Notes under the pieces: generated by a model | Told to the model about the DNA's origin: nothing | The model's database searches: none | Seen by the model: only the letters and a program-made list of their open reading frames with translations | Shown here: positions 8,814-17,915 of the stretch, piece after piece | Layout of the letters: each line of letters opens with the position of its first letter | Position numbering within the stretch: the first letter of the stretch is position 1 | Translations under genes and position numbers: made by a program | DNA from: an uncultured Monoglobus sp. | Lineage (GTDB): Bacteria > Bacillota > Clostridia > Monoglobales > Monoglobaceae | Assembly: GCA_947625055.1 (NCBI GenBank) | Contig: CANQMT010000019.1 | Location: 1 to 53,854 of the forward strand | Direction: 5' to 3' | Length of the DNA: 53,854 nucleotides

Positions 8814-10256
8814 TTGGAACAGAACAGAGCCCCGATCTACGAGGCCTTGCAGAATTTTAAATCAATGAGAATAGTGCCCTTTGACGTGCCCGGCCACAAG
8901 CGGGGCAAGGGCAGTCCCGAGCTGACCGCTTTTTTGGGCAAGCAGTGCATGGAGGCCGACGTGAACTCGATGAAGCCTCTTGACAATCTGTGCCACCCCG
9001 TTTCGGTGATACGCGAGGCGGAGGAGCTTGCGGCCGACGCGTTCGGCGCGCGCCACGCGTTTTTTATGGTCAACGGGACCACAAGCGCGGTGCAGGCGAT
9101 GATATTTTCTGCAGTTAAAGAGGGCGAGAAGATCATTCTGCCCCGAAACGTCCACCGCAGCGCTATAAACGCGCTCGTGCTGAGCGGCGCGGAGCCGGTC
9201 TATGTGAACCCGGGCGTTAACAAGCGGCTCGGGATCCCGCTCGGAATGAGCGCCGACGACGTTAAGGCGGCGATAACCGAAAACCCGGACGCAAAGGCGG
9301 TGTTCGTCAACAACCCCACATATTACGGCATTTGCAGCGACCTTAGAAAGATAGTGGAAACGGCCCACAGGGCGGGTATGCTTGTCCTTGTCGACGAGGC
9401 GCACGGCACGCATTTTTATTTCGGCGACGGGTTCCCGATAAGCGCGATGGCCGCGGGTGCCGACATGTCCGCTGTCAGCATGCATAAAAACGGAGGCTCT
9501 CTCACCCAGAGCTCTTTTTTGCTTATCAACAACTACGTCAGCGAGGGCTACACCCGCCAGATAATCAACCTGACCCAGACCACCAGCGGCTCGTATCTGC
9601 TTATGTCATCTCTCGATCTGTCGCGCAAGAACCTCGCCTTAAACGGCAAAAATATCTACCGCCGCGTCAGCGAGCTCGCCGAGTACGCCCGCGGCGAGGT
9701 CAACCGCATAGGCGGCTATTACGCCTTCGGTAAAGACCTGATCGACGGAAAGGCGGTCTATGATTTCGATTTGGCCAAGCTCTCGATCCACACCCGCGAC
9801 ATAGGCCTCGCCGGAATTGAGGTCTATGACATTCTGCGCGATGATTATGACATTCAGATAGAGTTCGGCGACATAGGAAATATTCTGGCGATAATCTCGG
9901 TGGGCGACACATATCTGATGATCGAGCGGCTCATATCCTCGCTCAGCCAGATCGAGCATATCCACAGGCGCCCCACGGCGGGAATGTTTGACCACGAGTA
10001 TATTTCGCCCGAGGTCGCCGCCGTGCCGAAACGCGCGTTTTTCGCGCCGAAGCGGGCGGTGCCGATCGAAAAGAGTGCGGGCATGGTGTGCGCCGAGTTC
10101 GTCATGTGCTATCCGCCCGGTATCCCGATCCTCGCGCCCGGCGAGAGGATAACCCCCGAGATCCTTGAGTATATATCCTACGCCAAGGAAAAGGGCTGCT
10201 TCATGACCGGAACAGAGGACATAGAGCTTAATTACATCAATATTGCGGCAATATAA
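8814..10256 (+). CDS. Orn/Lys/Arg decarboxylase family PLP enzyme (probable arginine decarboxylase)
   Basis: Fold-type I PLP decarboxylase of 480 residues. The N-terminal VPFDVPGHKRGKG, the VNGTTSAVQA phosphate loop, VDEAHGTHF with the PLP-ring Asp, and SMHKNGGSLTQSS with the Schiff-base lysine K225 are all visible. A C-terminal domain with PPGIPILAPGERI follows. I place the start at TTG 8814, seven bases after GGAGGG (8801-8806), since the more upstream TTG at 8796 has no ribosome site. Coupling to speD suggests that it supplies agmatine for polyamine synthesis, but lysine or ornithine cannot be excluded from sequence. A terminator follows directly. Confidence 0.88.
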   Translation: MEQNRAPIYEALQNFKSMRIVPFDVPGHKRGKGSPELTAFLGKQCMEADVNSMKPLDNLCHPVSVIREAEELAADAFGARHAFFMVNGTTSAVQAMIFSAVKEGEKIILPRNVHRSAINALVLSGAEPVYVNPGVNKRLGIPLGMSADDVKAAITENPDAKAVFVNNPTYYGICSDLRKIVETAHRAGMLVLVDEAHGTHFYFGDGFPISAMAAGADMSAVSMHKNGGSLTQSSFLLINNYVSEGYTRQIINLTQTTSGSYLLMSSLDLSRKNLALNGKNIYRRVSELAEYARGEVNRIGGYYAFGKDLIDGKAVYDFDLAKLSIHTRDIGLAGIEVYDILRDDYDIQIEFGDIGNILAIISVGDTYLMIERLISSLSQIEHIHRRPTAGMFDHEYISPEVAAVPKRAFFAPKRAVPIEKSAGMVCAEFVMCYPPGIPILAPGERITPEILEYISYAKEKGCFMTGTEDIELNYINIAAI

Positions 10257-10258
10257 AG

Positions 10259-10282
10259 CAGCCCCGAGCGGGCTGTTTTTTT
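10259..10282 (+). terminator. Terminator after the decarboxylase gene
   Basis: CAGCCC (10259-10264) pairs with GGGCTG (10270-10275) around a 5-base loop, followed by seven T. It starts two bases after the stop codon. Confidence 0.85.
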
Positions 10283-10317
10283 ATGATTTTATGTAATAAA
10301 ATTGTAATATAAATTGC

Positions 10318-10346
10318 TTGACATGGTTTTGTCTGTAAATTATAAT
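10318..10346 (+). promoter_or_regulatory. Consensus sigma-A promoter of recA
   Basis: TTGACA (10318-10323) and TATAAT (10341-10346) with exactly 17 bp between them are a perfect consensus match. I find no GAAC-N4-GTTC LexA box over or near it, although recA is usually SOS-controlled. Confidence 0.9.
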
Positions 10347-10414
10347 TATATTCAGGGGAATAGTATCCTTTTAAAATTACGCATAAAAATTTCGCAGAAA
10401 CGGAGAAAAATATA

Positions 10415-11479
10415 ATGAATGAGGAAAAAAGAAAAGCACTTGATCTGGCGATGGGCCAGATTGAAAAACAATTCGGAAGCGGCGCGGTAATGCGCCTCGG
10501 CGAGAAGCCCGACGCCAATGTTGAGGCGATACCGACGGGCGCGCTGTCGCTTGACATAGCGCTCGGAATAGGCGGCCTGCCGAGGGGCAGGATCATTGAG
10601 ATATACGGCCCCGAGTCCTCGGGTAAGACTACCGTCGCGCTGCATGTTGTGGCGCAGGTCCAGAAAATGGGCGGCGAGGCCGCGTTTATCGACGCCGAGC
10701 ACGCGCTCGACCCGATATACGCCGAGGCGCTCGGCGTTCACACCGACGATCTTATCGTCTCCCAGCCCGACACGGGCGAGCAGGCGCTTGAGATCACCGA
10801 GCAACTCGTGCGCAGCGGCGCGGTTGACGTTATCGTGATCGACTCGGTCGCGGCGCTTGTCCCCAGAGCCGAGATAGAGGGCCTTATGGGCGACTCGCAT
10901 GTGGGACTTCAGGCAAGGCTGATGTCCCAGGCTTTAAGAAAGCTGGCCGGAATAATCTCAAAGTCCAACACCACCGCGATATTTATCAACCAACTCCGCG
11001 AGAAGGTCGGCGTTATGTTTGGAAATCCCGAGACGACGACCGGCGGACGCGCGCTCAAATTCTACGCCTCGGTGCGGCTTGACGTGCGCAGGATCGAGAC
11101 CTTAAAGGGCGACGACGGCGTTATGGGCAACCGCACAAGAGTCAAAGTCGTCAAGAACAAGGTCGCGCCGCCGTTCAAAGAGGCGGAGTTTGACATAATC
11201 TACGGCGAAGGCATATCGAAAATGGGCAATATTATCGACGTCGCGGTCGATTTTGACATAATCAAAAAGAGCGGATCGTGGTTCAGCTATGAGGGCGAAA
11301 GGCTCGGTCAGGGCCGCGAGAAGGTCAAGGGAATTTTAGAGCAAAATCCCGAGTTGGCCGAGGAGATCGAGAACAAGATACGCGAGCAGGCGGGATTGCC
11401 CAAGCTCGGCGAGGAAGGCCCGTCAATGTTTGACGACGCTCCGGTCGAGGGCCTGGAAAAGCCGAAAAAGAAAAAATAA
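10415..11479 (+). CDS. recA: RecA recombinase
   Basis: DNA strand-exchange ATPase of homologous recombination and co-protease of the SOS response. The 354-residue length is typical. Walker [10 protein letters not shown] has K71. The L2 region and signature [18 protein letters not shown] are conserved, and the C-terminus is acidic and then ends in a lysine run. GGAG lies nine bases before the ATG. It is followed by recX (45 bp), its usual modulator. Confidence 0.98.
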   Translation: MNEEKRKALDLAMGQIEKQFGSGAVMRLGEKPDANVEAIPTGALSLDIALGIGGLPRGRIIEIYGPESSGKTTVALHVVAQVQKMGGEAAFIDAEHALDPIYAEALGVHTDDLIVSQPDTGEQALEITEQLVRSGAVDVIVIDSVAALVPRAEIEGLMGDSHVGLQARLMSQALRKLAGIISKSNTTAIFINQLREKVGVMFGNPETTTGGRALKFYASVRLDVRRIETLKGDDGVMGNRTRVKVVKNKVAPPFKEAEFDIIYGEGISKMGNIIDVAVDFDIIKKSGSWFSYEGERLGQGREKVKGILEQNPELAEEIENKIREQAGLPKLGEEGPSMFDDAPVEGLEKPKKKK

Positions 11480-11524
11480 AAACGAGAAAATAAAAGTGAA
11501 AAATAAAAGTGAATGGAGAAAATT

Positions 11525-11992
11525 ATGGATGAGCTTACCAAAGGAAAACATTTGGCCATGCGGTTCTTAGCGTCGCGGATGTACACCTCGCGTGAGATAT
11601 ACGACCGTCTCCGCCGCAAGGGCTATGACGAGGAAACCGCCGAAAGCATTGTCGGCGGGCTGATCTCAGAAAAGCTGCTTGACGACAAGCATTACGCCGA
11701 CTGCTATATAGCAGACAGCGTGAACCTTTCGGCCAAGGGCGAGTACCGAATCCGTCAGGAGCTGCTGCGCAAGGGCGTGGCGGCGAGCCTGATCGATCGC
11801 GCCTTTGACGACGCGGACGTTGATTTTGACGCCGCCCTGCGCGAGTATGTAAAGGAGCGGCTCCGCGTCACCGAGATAACCGACTATAAGTCGCTGATGA
11901 AGTTCAAAGCGGCGCTGGCGCGGCGCGGATTTTCGCCGGGCGGGATCAGGCGCGTGCTTGACGAGTTTGAGTTTGATTTTAATGAAAATTGA
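11525..11992 (+). CDS. recX: RecX regulatory protein
   Basis: Small helical protein (155 residues) that binds and modulates RecA filaments. Recognised from the three tandem three-helix repeats with RFLASRMYTSREIYDRL, GEYRIRQELLRKGV and FKAALARRGFSPGGIRRVL, and from its place after recA. The start is ATG 11525, with GGAG six bases upstream; an ATG at 11513 overlaps that ribosome site. An imperfect duplication of AATAAAAGTGAA lies just upstream (11489-11513). Confidence 0.9.
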   Translation: MDELTKGKHLAMRFLASRMYTSREIYDRLRRKGYDEETAESIVGGLISEKLLDDKHYADCYIADSVNLSAKGEYRIRQELLRKGVAASLIDRAFDDADVDFDAALREYVKERLRVTEITDYKSLMKFKAALARRGFSPGGIRRVLDEFEFDFNEN

Positions 11993-12003
11993 GGAGAGAC
12001 AAT

Positions 12004-13350
12004 TTGAAAAACGAATTGAAAAAGGTTTCGATCGCATCCCTCGGATGCTCGAAAAATCAGATAGACAGCGAGCATATGACCGCGCTGCTCAAAGCGGGCG
12101 GATTTGAGATCTGGGAAAACGAGGCTGACGCCGATATTATGATCGTCAACACCTGTACTTTCATCGAGGACGCCCAGACCGAGTCGATAAACTGTATTTT
12201 GGAGCTCGCGCAGTACAAAAAGGCCGACAAGAACAAGAAAAAGCTGCTTGTCGTGACCGGCTGCCTCGCGCAGCGCTACAAGGAACAGATCCTGCGCGAA
12301 ATTCCCGAGGTCGACGCGGTGATCGGCGTCAATGAGTTCGACAAGATCGTTGACATAATAAACGCGCGGATAGGCGGCGGCCCCGCGAGCGTGAGCTGTT
12401 CCGAAAAGCCGCTTATGTTTGAGGGAGAGCGCGAGCGCACGAGCCCGCCCTACACGGCGTTCATCAAGATCGCCGAGGGCTGTGACAATCACTGCACCTA
12501 CTGCGTTATCCCGTCGATACGCGGCAAATACCGCAGCCGCGCCATGGAGGATATTTTAAAAGAGGCGGAGGAAATGGCAGCGGAGGGCGTGAAGGAGATC
12601 ATATTGATCGCCCAGGACACGAGCCGATATGGGATCGATCTATACGGCGGGTACCGCCTGCCAGAGCTTTTAAAAAAGCTGTGCGCCATAGACGGCATTG
12701 AATGGGTGCGCGTGCACTACTGCTATCCCGAGCTCGTGACCGACGAGCTGATCGACACGGTGGCCTCCGAGCCGAAGATCTGCAATTATTTTGATATACC
12801 GATCCAGCACTCAAGCGACAGAGTATTAAAGCGCATGGGCAGAAGGACCGACAGGGCGCAGATCACCGCGATGATAAAGAAGATCCGCGAGCGTATTCCC
12901 GACGCGGCTCTGCGCACAACGCTGATCGTGGGCTTCCCCGGAGAGACCGAGGAGGACATAGAGGATTTGCTTAAATTTATAGACGAGGCGCGGTTTGATC
13001 GCCTTGGCGTGTTTACATACTCCCGCGAGGAGGACACTCCGGCCTATGACATGCCCGATCAGATAGACGAGGAGGAAAAGCGTCGCCGCCTTGAAAGCGT
13101 TATGGTGGCGCAGGCGGATATTGACGATGAGCACAACGCGGCCAAGGTCGGCACGGTCCAGACCGTGCTGGTCGAGGGCCGAGACGAGATAATAAAGAGC
13201 TATTACGGCAGGACCTATGCCGATTCTGTCGATATCGACGGTATGGTGTTCTTTAAGTCAAAGCAAAAGCTTAATCCCGGCGACTTCGCCAAAGTTAAGA
13301 TAACCGAGGCTGAGGATATGAATTTGTTCGGAACAGCCGTGCGGGAGTAA
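12004..13350 (+). CDS. rimO: Ribosomal protein S12 methylthiotransferase RimO
   Basis: Radical SAM enzyme that puts a methylthio group on a conserved Asp of ribosomal protein S12. The N-terminal MTTase domain starts SLGCSKNQIDSE with further Cys in NTCTF and GCLAQRY. The radical SAM motif CDNHCTYC is followed by VIPSIRGKYRSR, the RimO-type spacing that separates it from MiaB, and a C-terminal TRAM domain is present (448 residues). The start is TTG 12004, seven bases after AGGAG (11992-11996). It is coupled to recX. Confidence 0.93.
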   Translation: MKNELKKVSIASLGCSKNQIDSEHMTALLKAGGFEIWENEADADIMIVNTCTFIEDAQTESINCILELAQYKKADKNKKKLLVVTGCLAQRYKEQILREIPEVDAVIGVNEFDKIVDIINARIGGGPASVSCSEKPLMFEGERERTSPPYTAFIKIAEGCDNHCTYCVIPSIRGKYRSRAMEDILKEAEEMAAEGVKEIILIAQDTSRYGIDLYGGYRLPELLKKLCAIDGIEWVRVHYCYPELVTDELIDTVASEPKICNYFDIPIQHSSDRVLKRMGRRTDRAQITAMIKKIRERIPDAALRTTLIVGFPGETEEDIEDLLKFIDEARFDRLGVFTYSREEDTPAYDMPDQIDEEEKRRRLESVMVAQADIDDEHNAAKVGTVQTVLVEGRDEIIKSYYGRTYADSVDIDGMVFFKSKQKLNPGDFAKVKITEAEDMNLFGTAVRE

Positions 13351-13377
13351 AACGTTTGAGGAAACGGAGGGGTAATT

Positions 13378-13944
13378 ATGAGTATGCCAAACAGGCTGAC
13401 GCTTATCAGAGTTATACTTATTCCGGTGTTTATGGTGCTTTATCTGTGCTGCGGTACGGTCGGGCTGTATCTGTCGCTGGCGGTCTTCCTTATCGCGGCG
13501 GCCACCGATTATCTTGACGGTCAGATAGCGCGGCGCACCAAAAGCGTCACCAACTTCGGCAAGCTGATGGACCCTATGGCGGATAAGCTGCTGACAATAA
13601 GCGTGCTGATTTGCTTTTTGTCCTCAGACGCGGCTTATATAAGCGCCGGAGTCGTGGTCGTGATAATCGCCCGCGAGCTCATCGTGACCGGCATGCGGAT
13701 GCTTGCGCTTGAGGAAAACCGCGTGATCGCCGCGAGCTTTTTCGGCAAGCTCAAGACGGTGGCGCAGTTTTTCATGATCATCGCGGTCATAATCAATGAA
13801 ATTCTTGAGGTTTACCGCGAGCCGGTGTCGGGTGGATTTTGGAACATGATCGTGCTCGTTCTGGTCGTGCTCGCGACCGCGCTCACCGTGCTTTCGGGAC
13901 TTGATTACCTTATGAAAAACCGGGAATTGTTAACGTTTAAGTAA
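13378..13944 (+). CDS. pgsA: CDP-diacylglycerol-glycerol-3-phosphate phosphatidyltransferase
   Basis: Integral membrane enzyme (188 residues, about five to six membrane segments) making phosphatidylglycerol-phosphate, the first step towards PG and cardiolipin. The CDP-alcohol transferase signature D-G-x2-A-R-x8-G-x3-D-x3-D is complete in DYLDGQIARR and GKLMDPMADK. GGAGGGG lies five bases before the ATG. The stop codon falls in an inverted repeat (13925-13932 with 13942-13949) of unknown function. Confidence 0.93.
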   Translation: MSMPNRLTLIRVILIPVFMVLYLCCGTVGLYLSLAVFLIAAATDYLDGQIARRTKSVTNFGKLMDPMADKLLTISVLICFLSSDAAYISAGVVVVIIARELIVTGMRMLALEENRVIAASFFGKLKTVAQFFMIIAVIINEILEVYREPVSGGFWNMIVLVLVVLATALTVLSGLDYLMKNRELLTFK

Positions 13945-13972
13945 CAATTGTGTTACATAAATATGACAGCTA

Positions 13973-14001
13973 TTGAAATTTCTCTTAATTTATATTATGT
14001 T
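13973..14001 (+). promoter_or_regulatory. Possible promoter of the plsX-fab operon
   Basis: TTGAAA (13973-13978), 17 bp, TATGTT (13996-14001) in an AT-rich gap before plsX. The -10 match is weak. No clear FapR or FabT operator was recognised, but the AATTGTTA/TAACAATT inverted repeat at 13925-13949 lies just upstream and could be a binding site. Confidence 0.4.
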
Positions 14002-14026
14002 TTAACCGACAGATAGGAATGAGTGT

Positions 14027-15016
14027 ATGAATATAATTATAGACGCTATGGGCGGCGACAACGCTCCCGCCGAGATAGTCAAGGGCTGCGTTATGGCGGC
14101 AGAGGATTTCGGAGAGAAAATAACGCTTGTTGGCCGCGGCGGCCTTATAAAGAGCGAGCTTGAAAGCTGCGGATACAGCGGGGATAAAATAGTTGTCGAA
14201 AACGCGGACGAGGTCATCAGCGGCGATGACGAGCCCACCGCGGCGATCCGCAAAAAGAAAAACTCATCCCTGAGAGTGGGGCTTGAGATGCTGCACAGAG
14301 ACAAGGGCGACGTGCTGGTGAGCGCCGGAAACACGGGTGCGCTGATAACTGGCGCGACACTCATCGTCAAGCGTATAAAGGGCGTGCGCCGCGTGGCGCT
14401 TGCCCCGTTGATGCCCTGCGAGAACGGCTGCTTTCTTATGGTTGACGGCGGAGCCAACACCGAATGCAGCCCGGCGTTTCTGAAGCAGTTCGCGATCATG
14501 GGCTCAATATACATGGAAAAGATCATGAAGATAAACAAACCGAGAGTCGCGCTTGTGAACATAGGCTCCGAGGACGAGAAGGGCACCGAGTCGGTTATCG
14601 AAGCCGGAAAGCTGCTCAAAGAGACGCCGATAAATTATATAGGCTACATAGAGGGCAGAGACATCCCCTTGGGCCGCGCGGACGTGGTCGTGTGCGACGG
14701 GTTTACCGGAAACGTGGTGCTCAAGTTCATGGAGGGCATGGGAATATTTATCAAAAACGCCCTGAAAAGCCTGCTGTTTGACGGCACCCGCTCCAAAATG
14801 GCGGCGCTTATGGTGCGCGACAAGGCGAAGGCCTTCGCCAAGCAGATGGATTACACCGAATACGGCGGCGCGCCGATCTTGGGCTGCGCGAAGCCGGTCA
14901 TAAAGGCGCACGGAAGCTCGAACGCCAAAGCGTTTTATCACGCGGTCAGACAGGCGATCGACATGGTCAACAACGATCTTGTGGGAGCCGTTTCGGAAAA
15001 CATAAACAGCTATTAA
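14027..15016 (+). CDS. plsX: Phosphate acyltransferase PlsX
   Basis: Converts acyl-ACP to acyl-phosphate, the donor for glycerol-3-phosphate acylation (peripheral membrane enzyme). Recognised from the N-terminal IIIDAMGGDNAP, SAGNTGALI, and DGFTGNVVLKFMEG; the 329-residue length is typical. First gene of the lipid operon, 33 bp before fabH. Confidence 0.96.
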   Translation: MNIIIDAMGGDNAPAEIVKGCVMAAEDFGEKITLVGRGGLIKSELESCGYSGDKIVVENADEVISGDDEPTAAIRKKKNSSLRVGLEMLHRDKGDVLVSAGNTGALITGATLIVKRIKGVRRVALAPLMPCENGCFLMVDGGANTECSPAFLKQFAIMGSIYMEKIMKINKPRVALVNIGSEDEKGTESVIEAGKLLKETPINYIGYIEGRDIPLGRADVVVCDGFTGNVVLKFMEGMGIFIKNALKSLLFDGTRSKMAALMVRDKAKAFAKQMDYTEYGGAPILGCAKPVIKAHGSSNAKAFYHAVRQAIDMVNNDLVGAVSENINSY

Positions 15017-15049
15017 CCTAAATTCAGCATAAAGAAAGGCATAACAAAA

Positions 15050-16039
15050 ATGAGTGAAATATATGCAAAAATTGCCGGCGTCGGCAAATACCTTCCGGAA
15101 AAAATTCTGGACAACGCGTATTTCGAGAGCATAGTCGAAACAAGCGACGAGTGGATCACAAAGCGGGTCGGCGTTAAAGAGCGGCGCATGAGCGCGCCCG
15201 ATGAGTTCTCCTCAGACCTCGGCGCCAAGGCCGCGGAGGCGGCGCTTAATGACGCCGGCATGACCGCGGAGGAAATTGATCTTATCATTCTGGCCACGGT
15301 TTCGCCCGAAATGTACACGCCCTCGGTCTCATGCATGATACAGTCGAAAATAGGCGCTTCGAGGGCTGTCGCTTTTGACATAAACGCCGCGTGTTCCGGT
15401 TTTATATTCGCGGTTTCGACAGCGAATATGTTCATAAAAAGCGGGGCTTATAAGAACGCTCTCGTGATCGGGGCCGACACGCTGACAAAAATCACCGAGT
15501 ATAAGGACAGAGCGACCTGCGTTCTGTTCGGCGACGGAGCGGGCGCTGCGGTGCTCACGGCGACAAGCGAGAAAACCGGAGTGCTCGGCACTGTCTTAGG
15601 CTCCGACGGCTCGCAGGGCAATCTGCTTACCTGCTGCGGCCTCAAGGCGAGTGAGGAGGACACAGAGCGCAGACCTTTCAGCGAGAACAAGCGAACGATC
15701 TGGATGGACGGTCAGGCGGTGTTCAAATTCGCCGTCAAGACAATGGAGAGCGCGACGATCGAGGTCGCCGAAAAATGCGGCGTCAAGGTTGATGATCTAA
15801 ACCTGATAATCCCGCATCAAGCCAACAAGCGCATAATCGAGGGCGCGAGAAAGCGGCTCAAGCTCGACGGAGACAAGGTGTTCTGCAACGTGGAAAAATA
15901 CGGCAACATGTCGGCCGCCTGCGTACCGATAGCGCTGTGCGAGGCGGTCGAGCAGGGCAGAGTGAAGCGCGGCGAAAAGCTGGTTATCGTGGGCTTCGGC
16001 GGCGGCCTCACATGGGGCAGCGCGCTGATCGAGCTGTAG
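15050..16039 (+). CDS. fabH: 3-oxoacyl-ACP synthase III
   Basis: Initiates fatty acid synthesis by condensing acyl-CoA with malonyl-ACP. 329 residues with the thiolase fold; the triad is C115 in NAACSGF, H256 in IPHQAN and N286 in YGNMSAA. The C-terminal GFGGGLTWGS is conserved. Followed closely by fabK. Confidence 0.97.
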   Translation: MSEIYAKIAGVGKYLPEKILDNAYFESIVETSDEWITKRVGVKERRMSAPDEFSSDLGAKAAEAALNDAGMTAEEIDLIILATVSPEMYTPSVSCMIQSKIGASRAVAFDINAACSGFIFAVSTANMFIKSGAYKNALVIGADTLTKITEYKDRATCVLFGDGAGAAVLTATSEKTGVLGTVLGSDGSQGNLLTCCGLKASEEDTERRPFSENKRTIWMDGQAVFKFAVKTMESATIEVAEKCGVKVDDLNLIIPHQANKRIIEGARKRLKLDGDKVFCNVEKYGNMSAACVPIALCEAVEQGRVKRGEKLVIVGFGGGLTWGSALIEL

Positions 16040-16052
16040 GGGAGGAATGAAA

Positions 16053-16961
16053 ATGAACAGAATTTGTGAATTATTAGGAATAAAATATCCGATAATACAA
16101 GGCGGAATGGCGTGGGTCGCCACCGCCGAGCTCGCGGCCGCGGTGTCAAACGGCGGCGGTCTGGGCCTTATCGCAGCGGGCGGAGCGCCCGCCGAGGTCG
16201 TTCGCGAGCAGATAAAAAAAGCGAGAACCTTGACCGACAAGCCCTTCGGCGTGAACGTTATGCTGATGAACCCCAACGCCGACGAGATAATGCGGGTCAT
16301 TATTGAGGAAAAACCGGCGGTTGTCGCCACAGGAGCGGGAAATCCCGGAAAATACATAGCGGGCCTCAAAGAAGCGGGCATAAAGATAATGCCGGTCATC
16401 GCGAGCGTCGCCATGGCAAAGCGCATGGAAAAGGCGGGAGCCGACGCGGTTATCGCCGAGGGCACCGAGGCCGGGGGCCATATAGGGGAGCTCACCACAA
16501 TGGTGCTGACCCCGCAGGTGGTCGACGCGGTTTCGATCCCCGTTATCTCCGCGGGCGGCTACGCCGACAGCCGCGGCACAAGAGCCGCGTTCGCGCTGGG
16601 CGCGGACGGGATTCAGGTGGGAACGAGGTTCATCTGCTCCACCGAGTGTCTGGCGCACGAGAACTACAAGAACGCGGTGCTCAAGGCCAAGGACAGGGAC
16701 GCGGTCGTTACGGGCCGCTCGACCGGAGCGCCGGTCAGGGCGCTCAAAAACAAGCTGACGCGCGAGTATGACAGACTTGAAAAGGAAGGCGCGTCGTTTG
16801 AGGAGATCGAGGCGCTCGGCGTCGGCGGACTGCGCCGCGCGTTCGAGGAGGGCGACGTTCAGACAGGCTCGCTTATGGCGGGCCAGAGCGCGGCCATGGT
16901 CAAGGCGATAGAGCCCTGCGCGGACATTATACAAGATTATTTCAAAGGAGTAGAATTTTAA
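16053..16961 (+). CDS. fabK: Enoyl-ACP reductase II, FMN-dependent
   Basis: Performs the last reduction of the elongation cycle. TIM-barrel flavoprotein of the nitronate-monooxygenase/FabK family (302 residues) with IIQGGMAWVAT, FGVNVMLMNP, EAGGHIGE with the active-site His, and a SAGGYADSRG phosphate loop. Position between fabH and fabD supports FabK over a stand-alone nitronate monooxygenase. ATG 16053 is seven bases from GGGGAGG (16039-16045) and is preferred to the ATG at 16047, which is too close. FabK enzymes are known to be insensitive to triclosan, unlike FabI. Confidence 0.93.
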   Translation: MNRICELLGIKYPIIQGGMAWVATAELAAAVSNGGGLGLIAAGGAPAEVVREQIKKARTLTDKPFGVNVMLMNPNADEIMRVIIEEKPAVVATGAGNPGKYIAGLKEAGIKIMPVIASVAMAKRMEKAGADAVIAEGTEAGGHIGELTTMVLTPQVVDAVSIPVISAGGYADSRGTRAAFALGADGIQVGTRFICSTECLAHENYKNAVLKAKDRDAVVTGRSTGAPVRALKNKLTREYDRLEKEGASFEEIEALGVGGLRRAFEEGDVQTGSLMAGQSAAMVKAIEPCADIIQDYFKGVEF

Positions 16962-16964
16962 GCT

Positions 16965-17900
16965 ATGAAAACTGCGTTTTTATTTTCGGGCCAGGGCGCC
17001 CAGGCTATAGGAATGGGAAAGGAGCTCTGCGAGAACTTCCCCGCCGCCGACAAGGTGTTTGACGAGGCAAGCGAGGCGCTGGGCTTTGACATAAAGGACA
17101 TGATCTGGAACGGCGACAGCGAGACGCTGATGATAACCGAGAACACTCAGCCAGCTATCTTAACAATGTCCGCCGCCGCGCTTAAAGTGGCGGAGGAGCT
17201 TGGGCTCAGACCCGACGTTGTCGCGGGTCTCAGCCTCGGCGAGTATACCGCCCATGTCTGCTCGGGCAGCATGAGGTTTTCGGACGCGGTGAAGCTGGTC
17301 AAAAAGAGGGGCAAGTTTATGCAGGAAGAGGTTCCGGTCGGCGAGGGAGCGATGGCCGCGATAATCGCGCTGACGCCCGATGATGTCCGCGAGATCTGCG
17401 CGAAGGCCTCTGAAAAGGGAATTTGCGAGCCCGCCAACTTCAATTGTCCAGGTCAGACGACCGTCGCGGGCGAAACAGCGGCCGTTGAATACGCCTGCGA
17501 GCTGGCTAAGGAAAAGGGCGCGAAGCGCGCTCTGATGATGCCGGTTTCCGCGCCTTTCCATTGCAGCATGCTGAGGGGCGCGGGCGAGAAGCTCAAGGCG
17601 GAGCTTGAAAACGTTGAGATAGGCGAGATGCGCGTTCCGCTTATAACAAACGTTACGGCGGACTATGTGAAGAGCCGCGGCGAGATCAAGGATCTGCTCG
17701 TGCGGCAGGTTTCAAGCTCGGTTCTGTTCGAGGAAAGCTTAAGGCGCATGATAGCCGACGGAGTCGACACGTTTATCGAGATCGGCCCGGGCAAGGCGCT
17801 CAGCGGATTTGTTAAGAGAATAGACAAAACAAAGACTATACTCAACATCGAGGATATGGCGTCGCTTGAAAAGACCAAGGCGGCTCTCGGTATCGAGTAG
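16965..17900 (+). CDS. fabD: Malonyl-CoA:ACP transacylase
   Basis: Loads malonyl groups onto ACP. 311 residues with LFSGQGAQ near the N-terminus, the nucleophile S90 in GLSLGEY, and APFHCSML with the catalytic His. The start ATG follows the fabK stop by three bases. AAAGGAG (16944-16950) lies inside the end of fabK at 14 bases, so translation is probably coupled. Confidence 0.96.
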   Translation: MKTAFLFSGQGAQAIGMGKELCENFPAADKVFDEASEALGFDIKDMIWNGDSETLMITENTQPAILTMSAAALKVAEELGLRPDVVAGLSLGEYTAHVCSGSMRFSDAVKLVKKRGKFMQEEVPVGEGAMAAIIALTPDDVREICAKASEKGICEPANFNCPGQTTVAGETAAVEYACELAKEKGAKRALMMPVSAPFHCSMLRGAGEKLKAELENVEIGEMRVPLITNVTADYVKSRGEIKDLLVRQVSSSVLFEESLRRMIADGVDTFIEIGPGKALSGFVKRIDKTKTILNIEDMASLEKTKAALGIE

Positions 17901-17915
17901 GCGGAGGTAATAAAA

